Shown here one piece after another: positions 57,096-64,000 of a stretch of 64,000 bases of DNA (within the stretch, counting starts at the first letter, position 1; each line of letters begins with the position of its first letter). Source of the DNA: an uncultured Sulfurovum sp. (GTDB lineage Bacteria; Campylobacterota; Campylobacteria; Campylobacterales; Sulfurovaceae); the NCBI GenBank assembly GCA_902727855.1, contig CACVAS010000020.1:1-64000 (forward strand), written 5' to 3'. A program made the translations under genes and the position numbers. A model generated the notes under the pieces. That model was not told the origin of the DNA and searched no databases. It saw only the letters and a list, made by a program, of their open reading frames with translations.

Positions 57096-59848
57096 TAAGC
57101 TACCACTTTAGCACAACGCTCACAAGCATGATCTTCAGAAGTTGAAGTAAATCTCCAACATCTTGGACATTTTGCAGCAGTTGCTTTGTGTACTGTAAAT
57201 AGTAACCCTTCGACCTCAAAACTTGCTACTTGTTCACCTTGGGAAGATGATTTCATAGCAGAGACTACAAACCAATCTTCCAAATCTTTACTGTTATGAA
57301 TAGCAAAAAGATTCATATCTCCTGCTATCTCTACTTCAAGTGTAGACTTCATAAGCTTCTCCTTTTTGAGTTTATCTACTGCTTCAGAAAATCTTACTCT
57401 TGCTTCCATGAGTATGGTATCGTCAAATGTACTTGTCATTTCTGGTACTGGCACGTACACAAGGTCAAATACATTTTCCATACCTTCTTTAAAAAGTGCT
57501 GGTGCATATTCAAGTATCTCATCTGATGTGTAGGTTAGTACAGGTGCTATCAATCCTAGCATCGCCTTAGAGATATGTGCCATCGCTGATTGTGTTGCTC
57601 GTCTAACTGCATCGTTTTTGTCTTCACAATAGAGTCTATCTTTGGTAATATCCATATATATACCAGAGAGCTCATTGGTAATGAAATAATTCAGTGTTGC
57701 AAATCCACGTAGAAAATCATACTCATCAAAGCTAGCTTTTACTGAAGCAAATACCTCACTTGCTTTAGCAAGTATCCATCTGTCTAGCTCTCCATAAGCA
57801 TCATTTGAGACATACGATTCAAGATCATCTACATTTGCTAGTAAAAATCTAAATGTATTACGTATTTTCCTATACTGTTCTGCTGTTTGCTTCAAGATCC
57901 CGTCAGAGATTTTTAAATCAGACTGATAATCAGAAAGTGCTACCCATAGTCTAAGTATTTCAGATCCATATTGCTTAATGACCTTGTCTGGAGCAACTAC
58001 GTTACCCTTAGACTTAGACATCTTTTCACCTTTATCATCTACAGTAAAACCATGCGTGATAAGTGTTTTATAAGGTGATACTTCATTAACAGCCGAACTA
58101 AGTAGAAGTGATGATTGGAACCAACCTCTATGTTGGTCAGAACCTTCTATATAAAGTGACGCAGGGTAATCTCCTGCATCATAGTTACCTGAACTAAGTA
58201 CAGAATTCCATGTAGAGCCAGAGTCAAACCATACATCTAGGATATCAGATATCTTTTCTAAATCATCAGGGTTATATTTACTACCCTCTGGCAATAACTC
58301 TGCATTAGACATAGCATACCAAGCATCTGCACCATGTGTGTCAAATAAATTAGCCACATGCTCTAATACCTCTTCATCAAAAATAACCTCTTTGGTGCTC
58401 TTAACTCTAAAGAAGGCTATGGGTACACCCCAAGAACGCTGACGAGATATACACCAATCAGGTCTACCTTCTATCATTGGTTTGAGTCTATTTTTAGATG
58501 TTTTAGGAAAGAACTCTACATCTTCTATGGCGTTTAGTGCTGTGTTGCGTAACGTCTCTTTCGCATCTGTAGCTCTATCATCTATAGAGATAAACCATTG
58601 ATTTGTTGCACGATAAATCAGTGGCTTTTTTGTTCTCCAACAGTGTGGGTAAGAGTGCGTAAACATAGATTTTTTCAGTAAATTATCGCCCAATATCTCT
58701 AAAATTGGTTCATTGGCTTTAAAAATATGCATGCCAACAAAATCTTGTGGATTAGGAAGTAAATTTAGTCCCACTACAGACTCATCATAACAACCTCTCT
58801 CATCTACAGGCATTACCACTTCTAAATCATTAAGGAGTCCAACTCTATAGTCATCTTCACCATGTCCCGGTGCTGTGTGTACACATCCTGAACCACCATC
58901 CATAAGGACATGTTCTCCAAGAACTATTTTTGAACTTCTACCATTGACAGGGTTTATACTTAACAAATGATTCATCTCAGTTGCAGCTATCTTACGTGAA
59001 GCATGTCCACTTACGACACCCTCTTCTATCATCGCGTCATAACGCGCTTCTGCAACAATATGTCCATCATCTGTCAGTACATACATCTCTTCAGGATTTA
59101 AAGAGATACCCGTATTTGAAGGAAGTGTCCAAGGTGTGGTTGTCCAAATGACTAGCCCTGCTTTACCTTCTACACCTAGTGTCTCTTTTGCTGCATCACT
59201 TAACTCAAAATGCACATAGATAGAATAATCTTCTTTATCTTCATACTCCACTTCAGCGTCAGCAAGTGCTGTACGTGCAGCCCAAGACCAAAAAATAGGC
59301 TTATGACGTTCAACCAACAGTCCTTTTTTTGCTACATCACAAAGTGTTCTGTAAATGTTAGCTTCAAACTTAAAGTCCATCGTGACATAAGGATTTTCCC
59401 AATCTGCTATGATACCTAACTGCTTAAATCCATCTTTTTGGATATCTACAAACTTCGTTGCATGTGCACGACAAAGCTCTCTAAACTTCTCAGTTGGCAA
59501 TGCTTCTTTCTTGCTTTTACCAAGTTTTTCTTCTACTTTTTGTTCAATTGGCAATCCGTGACAGTCCCAACCTGGTGTCATACGGACAGCTTTCCCTTGA
59601 AAATAATTATATTTTAAAATAATGTCTTTAAGTGTTTTATTCAGTGCATGACCAATATGTATATCACCATTGGCATAAGGAGGTCCATCATGAAGCGTGA
59701 ACATAGGTGCACCCTCACGTTTAGCCTTCATCTGTTCATAAATACCTGTATCATACCATGCATTATATTTTTTAGGTTCATTTGTAGGGAGGTTTCCACG
59801 CATTGGGAAATTTGTTTTAGGAAGAAGGAGAGTGTCTTTAAAATCCAT
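57095..59848 (-). CDS. ileS: Isoleucyl-tRNA synthetase
   Basis: This 917-residue class I synthetase charges tRNA(Ile). It has the HIGH motif (ANGDIHIGHALNKTLKD), the editing domain (about 190-390), KMSKS (DKGEKMSKSKGNVV) and a C-terminal zinc ribbon CPRCWRFTSTSEDHACERC. Full length. It is first in an ileS-small ORF-gatA chain and divergent from pncC. Confidence 0.98.
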   Translation of the reverse strand: MDFKDTLLLPKTNFPMRGNLPTNEPKKYNAWYDTGIYEQMKAKREGAPMFTLHDGPPYANGDIHIGHALNKTLKDIILKYNYFQGKAVRMTPGWDCHGLPIEQKVEEKLGKSKKEALPTEKFRELCRAHATKFVDIQKDGFKQLGIIADWENPYVTMDFKFEANIYRTLCDVAKKGLLVERHKPIFWSWAARTALADAEVEYEDKEDYSIYVHFELSDAAKETLGVEGKAGLVIWTTTPWTLPSNTGISLNPEEMYVLTDDGHIVAEARYDAMIEEGVVSGHASRKIAATEMNHLLSINPVNGRSSKIVLGEHVLMDGGSGCVHTAPGHGEDDYRVGLLNDLEVVMPVDERGCYDESVVGLNLLPNPQDFVGMHIFKANEPILEILGDNLLKKSMFTHSYPHCWRTKKPLIYRATNQWFISIDDRATDAKETLRNTALNAIEDVEFFPKTSKNRLKPMIEGRPDWCISRQRSWGVPIAFFRVKSTKEVIFDEEVLEHVANLFDTHGADAWYAMSNAELLPEGSKYNPDDLEKISDILDVWFDSGSTWNSVLSSGNYDAGDYPASLYIEGSDQHRGWFQSSLLLSSAVNEVSPYKTLITHGFTVDDKGEKMSKSKGNVVAPDKVIKQYGSEILRLWVALSDYQSDLKISDGILKQTAEQYRKIRNTFRFLLANVDDLESYVSNDAYGELDRWILAKASEVFASVKASFDEYDFLRGFATLNYFITNELSGIYMDITKDRLYCEDKNDAVRRATQSAMAHISKAMLGLIAPVLTYTSDEILEYAPALFKEGMENVFDLVYVPVPEMTSTFDDTILMEARVRFSEAVDKLKKEKLMKSTLEVEIAGDMNLFAIHNSKDLEDWFVVSAMKSSSQGEQVASFEVEGLLFTVHKATAAKCPRCWRFTSTSEDHACERCAKVVA

Positions 59849-59986
59849 TGTTGATAATACCTTGTCATTGTCTTATATTATCGTGAGATTATATCTAAAA
59901 GATAATTATAATTATCTTGCATAAAATGTAGGTTCCTTCTCCGAGTACAACCCACCCTAACAGAGAAATATTGTTATAATGATTTT

Positions 59987-60478
59987 ATGAAAATAAATTA
60001 TCCAGACCTTGAAAAAATAATAGAAAAACTGTCAGCAAAGAAACAAACAATTTCATTTGCCGAATCATGTACAGGTGGTAGATTGGCTGCTTCGTTTACC
60101 TCTATATCTGGAGCCTCTACAGTATTTCATGGCTCTGTAGTAAGCTACTCAAATGACATTAAAAAAGCATGGCTTGGTGTAACACAAGAGACTCTAGAGA
60201 AACATGGTGCCGTTAGTTCACAGTGTGTTAAAGAGATGTTAGAGGGTATTAGTACTATGACAGATACGCTCAAAAGTGATTATGCTATAGCCATCTCTGG
60301 TATTGCCGGACCCAATGGGGGCACAAAAGAAAAACCAGTAGGCACAGTCTATATAGGTCTAAACACACCAACAAATCAAACAATATACAAATGCCTTTTT
60401 AAAGGTGACAGAGAGCAGGTACAAGAGCAATCTACGCTCTTGGCTATCGAGAAGTTAAAAGAAGTTCTAGAAATTTAA
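59987..60478 (+). CDS. pncC: Nicotinamide-nucleotide amidohydrolase PncC (CinA C-terminal family)
   Basis: This 163-residue enzyme matches the CinA C-terminal domain: SFAESCTGGRLAASFTSISGASTVFHGSVVSYSNDIKKAWLGV and AISGIAGPNGGTKEKPVGTVYIG. It deamidates NMN to NaMN in pyridine recycling. The longer CinA N-terminal domain is absent. It lies just upstream of the tRNA cluster. Confidence 0.93.
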   Translation: MKINYPDLEKIIEKLSAKKQTISFAESCTGGRLAASFTSISGASTVFHGSVVSYSNDIKKAWLGVTQETLEKHGAVSSQCVKEMLEGISTMTDTLKSDYAIAISGIAGPNGGTKEKPVGTVYIGLNTPTNQTIYKCLFKGDREQVQEQSTLLAIEKLKEVLEI

Positions 60479-60497
60479 AAAAAATGCCCAAAATCTC

Positions 60498-60526
60498 TTG
60501 ACAATATAAGCTTTATGGGCTATAAT
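60498..60526 (+). promoter_or_regulatory. Consensus sigma-70 promoter of the tRNA cluster
   Basis: TTGACA (60498-60503), a 17-base spacer and TATAAT (60521-60526) match the consensus at every position, unlike the weak -35 boxes elsewhere in the window. It starts transcription about 30 bases before tRNA-Lys. Confidence 0.9.
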
Positions 60527-60560
60527 TCCGTCCACTTATTCACAGAATGAGTACAAAAAT

Positions 60561-60636
60561 GACCTTTTAGCTCAGTTGGTAGAGCAACTCCCTTTTAAGG
60601 AGTGGGCCCATGGTTCGAATCCATGAAGGGTCACCA
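60561..60636 (+). tRNA. tRNA-Lys (TTT), copy 1
   Basis: A 76-base tRNA with acceptor GACCTTT/AAGGGTC, D-loop AGCTCAGTTGGTAGAGC, anticodon loop CTTTTAA (anticodon TTT), TTCGAAT T-loop, and encoded CCA. Confidence 0.97.
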
Positions 60637-60644
60637 TTAATATC

Positions 60645-60695
60645 GTCTTCAGCAGACGGCTCACGAAACTTATTTCGTTAGTGAAAGCTGATTTT
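60645..60695 (+). repeat. tRNA-spacer hairpin repeat, copy A
   Basis: Begins GTCTTCAGCAGACGGCTC, which folds as a small hairpin (CGTCT/AGACG), then TCACGAAACTTATTTCG forms a second. Related copies lie at 60902-60919 (inverted) and 61280-61297. Confidence 0.75.
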
Positions 60696-60709
60696 ATAGT
60701 GTTATATGT

Positions 60710-60786
60710 GCGGTGGTAGTTCAGTTGGTTAGAATACCTGCCTGTCACGCAGGGGGTCGCGAGTTCGAGTCTCGTCCACCGCGCCA
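60710..60786 (+). tRNA. tRNA-Asp (GTC), copy 1
   Basis: A 77-base tRNA with acceptor GCGGTGG/CCACCGC, anticodon loop CTGTCAC (anticodon GTC), GTTCGAGT T-loop, and encoded CCA. Confidence 0.97.
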
Positions 60787-60790
60787 CAAT

Positions 60791-60866
60791 GACCTTTTAG
60801 CTCAGTTGGTAGAGCAACTCCCTTTTAAGGAGTGGGCCCATGGTTCGAATCCATGAAGGGTCACCA
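60791..60866 (+). tRNA. tRNA-Lys (TTT), copy 2
   Basis: Identical over 76 bases to the copy at 60561-60636. It begins four bases after the preceding tRNA-Asp, so both come from one precursor. Confidence 0.97.
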
Positions 60867-60901
60867 CTATAATACGTAATAACTAAAGAGCATTAGTGCG
60901 A

Positions 60902-60960
60902 GAGCTGTCTGCTGAAGACAACATAGCGTTAGCGTAAGTAAAGATTAACTTTGTTGATTT
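60902..60960 (-). repeat. tRNA-spacer hairpin repeat, copy B (inverted)
   Basis: GAGCTGTCTGCTGAAGAC (60902-60919) is the exact reverse complement of copy C at 61280-61297. The following bases are diverged. Confidence 0.7.
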
Positions 60961-60978
60961 TACGTTCTTTAAATATTT

Positions 60979-61054
60979 GGTCGCTTAGCTCAGTTGGTAG
61001 AGCGCTACCCTTACAAGGTAGATGTCACAAGTTCGAGTCTTGTAGCGACCACCA
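60979..61054 (+). tRNA. tRNA-Val (TAC), copy 1
   Basis: A 76-base tRNA with acceptor GGTCGCT/AGCGACC, anticodon loop CTTACAA (anticodon TAC), GTTCGAGT T-loop, and encoded CCA. Confidence 0.97.
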
Positions 61055-61086
61055 TTAACAAATGACTGTTTATTTGGTATCTTATT

Positions 61087-61162
61087 GACCCTTTCATCTA
61101 GTGGCCAAGGATATTACGTTTTCAACGTAAAAACAGAGGTTCAAATCCTTTAGGGGTCGCCA
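61087..61162 (+). tRNA. tRNA-Glu (TTC)
   Basis: A 76-base tRNA with acceptor GACCCTT/AGGGGTC, anticodon loop TTTTCAA (anticodon TTC), GTTCAAAT T-loop, and encoded CCA. It is the only tRNA of the cluster without a second copy here. Confidence 0.95.
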
Positions 61163-61196
61163 AAGTTATTTACGGTATAATTGCAGTCCAAAAAAA

Positions 61197-61272
61197 GGTC
61201 GCTTAGCTCAGTTGGTAGAGCGCTACCCTTACAAGGTAGATGTCACAAGTTCGAGTCTTGTAGCGACCACCA
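61197..61272 (+). tRNA. tRNA-Val (TAC), copy 2
   Basis: Identical over 76 bases to the copy at 60979-61054. TATAAT at 61176-61181 lies 15 bases upstream and may be an internal promoter. Confidence 0.97.
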
Positions 61273-61279
61273 TTGATAC

Positions 61280-61320
61280 GTCTTCAGCAGACAGCTCACA
61301 AAACTAGTTTTGTTGGTAAA
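61280..61320 (+). repeat. tRNA-spacer hairpin repeat, copy C
   Basis: GTCTTCAGCAGACAGCTC, then the perfect palindrome ACAAAACTAGTTTTGT (61299-61314). Same two-hairpin layout as copy A. Confidence 0.75.
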
Positions 61321-61383
61321 AAGTTGACTTACTTTTAAAGTATTTCTGATACAATTCTTTTCAACCTTTCAATAGGTTTATGC

Positions 61384-61460
61384 GCGGTGGTAGTTCAGTT
61401 GGTTAGAATACCTGCCTGTCACGCAGGGGGTCGCGAGTTCGAGTCTCGTCCACCGCGCCA
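61384..61460 (+). tRNA. tRNA-Asp (GTC), copy 2
   Basis: Identical over 77 bases to the copy at 60710-60786. It is the last gene of the cluster; no terminator with a U-run is visible after it. Confidence 0.97.
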
Positions 61461-61568
61461 CTACTTTTAAACAATCATTTATTTTTCGATTATTAGTTAT
61501 CTTTTATAGGGTTAGTTCTCTCTAATAATCACGCCTATTCTAAACTCCCATCATCTAAAAATCATGCA

Positions 61569-61615
61569 TTGCACTATTCATATAATTTTGTTATACTTGT
61601 ATGACATATCATACA
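61569..61615 (+). promoter_or_regulatory. Promoter and operator of the RelBE-type module
   Basis: TTGCAC (61569-61574), 17 bases, TATACT (61592-61597) form a good promoter. TGTATGA-CATA-TCATACA (61598-61615), a perfect 7-bp inverted repeat, follows at once and fits antitoxin autoregulation. Confidence 0.75.
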
Positions 61616-61626
61616 AAGGAGTCATT

Positions 61627-61848
61627 ATGATTTCAATTCGTTTACCCAAAGAGATGGAAGCACGTATCGAACGACTAGCCAAAAGTACCCAACGTTCTAA
61701 AAGTTTTTTTGTTAAAGAGGCTCTTTCTAACTACCTTGAAGACATGGAAGATTACTATGAGGTACTAAAACGTCAAGATAATGAAACAAGAAACCTCATA
61801 AGCCTTGAAGAGTTGGAGAATGCACTTGGTGTACACACTAAAGATTGA
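61627..61848 (+). CDS. RelB/ParD-like antitoxin (ribbon-helix-helix)
   Basis: This 73-residue protein begins MISIRLPKEMEARIERLAKST, then KSFFVKEALSNYLED, the standard ribbon-helix-helix dimer fold, and has an acidic toxin-binding tail. AAAGGAG lies seven bases before the ATG at 61627; an ATG at 61564 is upstream of the promoter -10 and is not used. It overlaps the toxin gene by 20 bases. Confidence 0.9.
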   Translation: MISIRLPKEMEARIERLAKSTQRSKSFFVKEALSNYLEDMEDYYEVLKRQDNETRNLISLEELENALGVHTKD

Positions 61849-62080
61849 TGATAAAGTCATCAAGGACTTAAAGAAAATAGATAAGACTTGGCAAACACGT
61901 ATCTTATCTAAAATAAGAACTACCCTCACTACTGACCCATACTCAGGAAAAAAACTTGTGGGAAACCTTTCACCTTTTTGGCGTATACGTGTTGGTGATT
62001 ATCGTGTGATTTACGCTATTGAAGAAGAGATTGTGACAGTTGAAGTTGTTAAGGTGAAGCATCGTAAGGAAATCTCTTAA
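61829..62080 (+). CDS. RelE/ParE-family toxin
   Basis: From the GTG at 61829 the protein is 83 residues: YTLKIDDKVIKDLKKIDK at the N terminus, LVGNLSPFWRIRVGDYRVIYAI (conserved Arg and Tyr) and VEVVKVKHRKEI at the end, as in RelE mRNA interferases. The GTG start matches the usual RelE beginning; an ATG at 61805 would add eight residues that overlap the antitoxin. Single partner of the antitoxin upstream. Confidence 0.9.
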   Translation: MYTLKIDDKVIKDLKKIDKTWQTRILSKIRTTLTTDPYSGKKLVGNLSPFWRIRVGDYRVIYAIEEEIVTVEVVKVKHRKEIS

Positions 62081-62349
62081 AACTATAAAGAGAATAAAGA
62101 TATATATCCTACTTCTCCTCGCTTTTCAGCTCCAGCTGTAAAGCATCTATCAGTATCTTGAATGGAAAGAATATTTTTATAGGTTTATAAGACTGATAGG
62201 AGTTCAATAGCAGAGCTATTGAACCAGTAAATTTCTACATTATTCATATTGGAATTATCGGTATGAAGATAATCTGACCTACATATACCCAATCATCTTA
62301 AACTTAGTACCCCTTACTGTTCCTTTATTATAACCGAAGAAAGATTTAT
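62081..62349. other. Gene-free spacer with one perfect hairpin
   Basis: No gene is seen in this spacer between the converging toxin and lipoprotein genes. GTTCAATAGC (62202-62211) and GCTATTGAAC (62215-62224) form a perfect 10-bp hairpin with a three-base loop, without a U-run. It could still separate the two transcripts. Confidence 0.5.
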
Positions 62350-62853
62350 TTACCACATAAAATTTATTGGTTTTAAATCTTTTACTAATTCTTTATATTT
62401 TTTCTTTGCATTTATTAAAAACCTTCTATCTATATTTTGATCAATAGTCTGCGTATCTGTATCCAAAATACCATAATAGTATATTCCCCTTTTACTTATA
62501 CTAATCCCTTTTGAATCAACAGTAATATAGCCATACCCAACTCCAGTATGACTATAACCTGCTGCACCTCTTAAAGTTGTATATACACCCATCTTAAATT
62601 GACTTTGTGGCGTATCAATTTCTAGTGCAACTACATTATCATAAATACCTCTATAATTACATGCAGGAGGCATTTTACTCCAACTTTCAAACTGTAAATA
62701 ATTAACCTTTTGCTTCCCTTTAATTCCCATCAAAACAATTGAACTATTATTAGTTAAATTAGACTTTGGCATTAATATATTATAGTTGGTCTTTGCACAC
62801 CCCGTCATAATAGATATAATCCCTAAAAATAACAATATGTATATTCTTTTCAT
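62350..62853 (-). CDS. Lipoprotein of unknown function
   Basis: This 167-residue protein has a signal peptide with lipobox IMTGC (Cys about 19). The mature domain has beta-like stretches (SSIVLMGIKG, VVALEIDTP, GVGYGYITVDSKG) and resembles no family known to me. It lies 19 bases downstream of hisD on the same strand, but a link to histidine synthesis seems unlikely. Confidence 0.7.
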   Translation of the reverse strand: MKRIYILLFLGIISIMTGCAKTNYNILMPKSNLTNNSSIVLMGIKGKQKVNYLQFESWSKMPPACNYRGIYDNVVALEIDTPQSQFKMGVYTTLRGAAGYSHTGVGYGYITVDSKGISISKRGIYYYGILDTDTQTIDQNIDRRFLINAKKKYKELVKDLKPINFMW

Positions 62854-62872
62854 TCTATCCCCAATTCAATTT

Positions 62873-64000
62873 TTAATCTCTCAACCTAATTCGCACAGAT
62901 TCCTCATGCGCAGTCAACCCTTCAGTATTGGCTATCAACGCACACTGCTCACCTATCTCCTCCATGCCTTTTTTAGACATAGAGATAATAGAAGATTTTT
63001 TCAAAAAGTGCTCTACACTCAGTGGTGAGTAGAACTTCGCTGTTCCACCTGTAGGTAGGGTGTGGTTAGGGCCTGCGACATAGTCACCTATAGGTTCAGG
63101 TGTGTTCTCACCTAAAAAGATAGCTCCTGCATGTTTAATGTCATCTAGTAATCCCATAGGGTCTTTTGTAATGACTTCTAAGTGTTCTGGCGCTATGTCA
63201 TTCATGAGTTCTATCGCTTCTTCCATGCTAGCGGTTACAATGATAGCTCCACGCTCTTCTATAGACTTTCTAGCTATCTCTTCACGGCTAAGCGTACCGA
63301 GATACTCTTCTACTTTATCACTAACCTTATTTGCAAGTTCATCATCAGTAGTGATGAGTATAGAAGATGCCATCTCATCATGCTCTGCTTGGCTTAGCAA
63401 GTCTATGGCAATGTAGTCTTCTCTTGCGCTCTCATCTGCTAATATACCTATCTCAGAAGGGCCTGCTATCATGTCTATGTTTACTTCTCCATAGACAAGT
63501 TTTTTTGCCGTTGCCACAAAGATATTACCAGGTCCTGTAATCACATCTACTTTAGGGATAGTCTCAGTACCATACGCCATCGCACCAATAGCAGATGCTC
63601 CACCTACTCTGTAGACTTGAGTCACTTTACAAAGGTGACATGCCGCAAGTAGAAGTTCATTAAGCTCATTGTCTGGTGCTGGGGTACATACAACTATCTC
63701 TTCTACACCTGCCACTTGTGCGGGAATCACATTCATAAGTAATGAACTAGGGTATGCTGCTTTACCTCCAGGGATGTAAAGACCTGCCCTATCGACTGCA
63801 GTCACTTTTTGCCCAAGTATCGTACCGTTTGCTTCTGTATCCATCCACGTTTTAGGCATAAGCTTTTGGTGGTAACTCTCTATACGGTCATATGCCAAGT
63901 GCAGTGCATCACGAAGTTGTGGGTCTATGTTATGATAGGCTTTTTCCATGTCATCTGTGCTGACAAGAAGTTCAGCATCTTCTTTTGGTTCCCATCTGTC
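62873..64000 (-). CDS. hisD: Histidinol dehydrogenase, 5' end outside the window
   Basis: The reading frame stays open to the window edge, giving 375 residues of a protein usually about 430 long, so about 55 N-terminal residues are missing; an in-frame ATG at 63949 is internal. VDRAGLYIPGGKAAYPSSLLMNVIPAQVAGV, ITGPGNIFVATAKKLV, IDMIAGPSEIGILAD, EHDEMASSILIT and GPNHTLPTGGTAKF with the zinc and catalytic His/Glu positions are diagnostic. It makes histidine from histidinol in two NAD-dependent steps. Confidence 0.96.
   Translation of the reverse strand, partial: DRWEPKEDAELLVSTDDMEKAYHNIDPQLRDALHLAYDRIESYHQKLMPKTWMDTEANGTILGQKVTAVDRAGLYIPGGKAAYPSSLLMNVIPAQVAGVEEIVVCTPAPDNELNELLLAACHLCKVTQVYRVGGASAIGAMAYGTETIPKVDVITGPGNIFVATAKKLVYGEVNIDMIAGPSEIGILADESAREDYIAIDLLSQAEHDEMASSILITTDDELANKVSDKVEEYLGTLSREEIARKSIEERGAIIVTASMEEAIELMNDIAPEHLEVITKDPMGLLDDIKHAGAIFLGENTPEPIGDYVAGPNHTLPTGGTAKFYSPLSVEHFLKKSSIISMSKKGMEEIGEQCALIANTEGLTAHEESVRIRLRD

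Noticed and set aside
60572-60787. Minus-strand open frame through the tRNA genes
   Set aside because: It covers tRNA-Lys and tRNA-Asp in antisense and is a well-known spurious frame.
60637-61383. CRISPR array in the tRNA region
   Set aside because: Repeats are few, unevenly spaced and in both orientations, with tRNA genes between; no cas genes are present.
61564-61626. Upstream ATG for the RelB-like antitoxin
   Set aside because: It precedes the -10 box of the gene's own promoter and gives a hydrophobic extension; ATG 61627 has an AAAGGAG site.
62081-62349. Integration site or integron element at the perfect hairpin 62202-62224
   Set aside because: No integrase, no direct repeats and no partner site were seen; a simple hairpin between converging genes is enough.

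Overview
The window is an AT-rich chromosomal segment from a Campylobacterota (epsilonproteobacterial) organism, most like Sulfurovum or Sulfurimonas. The main reasons are the gene order fmt-birA-parA-parB-atpF'-atpF-atpH-atpA-atpG-atpD-atpC-tolQ-tolR-tolA with atpB and atpE absent, the short ProB, and the split distribution of housekeeping genes. The genus is inferred from gene order and protein character only.

Layout. 1-2,000: a tonB-exbB-exbD operon. 2,000-3,900: a leftward operon of a RHH antitoxin, a MazF/PemK-like toxin, a protein resembling a class III nucleotide cyclase domain, and a thioredoxin. 3,900-9,260: selO, then a large SdrD-B/DUF11/FN3 surface protein behind a GEMM-type cyclic-dinucleotide riboswitch. 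9,300-15,050: yebC, an RND transporter, an ftsL-like gene, rsmH and an aldolase-fold protein without metal ligands. 15,050-28,000: the tol-pal region (tolQ-tolR-tolA, then tolB-pal-cpoB-L,D-transpeptidase), split by an Rhs giant gene and a Cys-rich Sel1-repeat gene. The Rhs gene has its own GEMM riboswitch plus a nine-base C tract in its leader. 28,000-37,200: ATP synthase, parB/parA, birA, fmt. 37,200-44,100: a four-gene Wadjet (JetDABC) plasmid-defence operon and a VapBC-type module, placed between fmt and proB. 44,100-50,750: proB, obgE, rpmA, rplU, ridA, and a metX-xseB-nitrilase-like-thiF operon. 50,850-59,850: metY, a bactofilin with an NlpC/P60 hydrolase, guaB, gatA, a 47-residue membrane protein and ileS. 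59,900-64,000: pncC, six tRNA genes (Lys, Asp, Lys, Val, Glu, Val, Asp pattern with Lys, Asp and Val duplicated; seven genes in total) interleaved with a small hairpin repeat, a RelBE-type module, a lipoprotein and a partial hisD.

How parts work together. Most of the window is housekeeping: energy coupling at the inner membrane, envelope integrity, chromosome partition, translation and methionine synthesis. The accessory cargo sits in discrete gaps of this conserved frame. The most interesting pattern is that the two largest surface or secreted proteins, 10 kb apart and on opposite strands, carry related GEMM riboswitches whose P2 stems differ by compensatory base changes. One second-messenger signal could therefore switch both. 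The Rhs copy adds a homopolymer that could slip and could pair with its own ribosome binding site. Other notable points are a cyclase-like gene coupled to a toxin, two proteins of enzyme fold that lack catalytic residues, and similar operators at two separate toxin-antitoxin loci.
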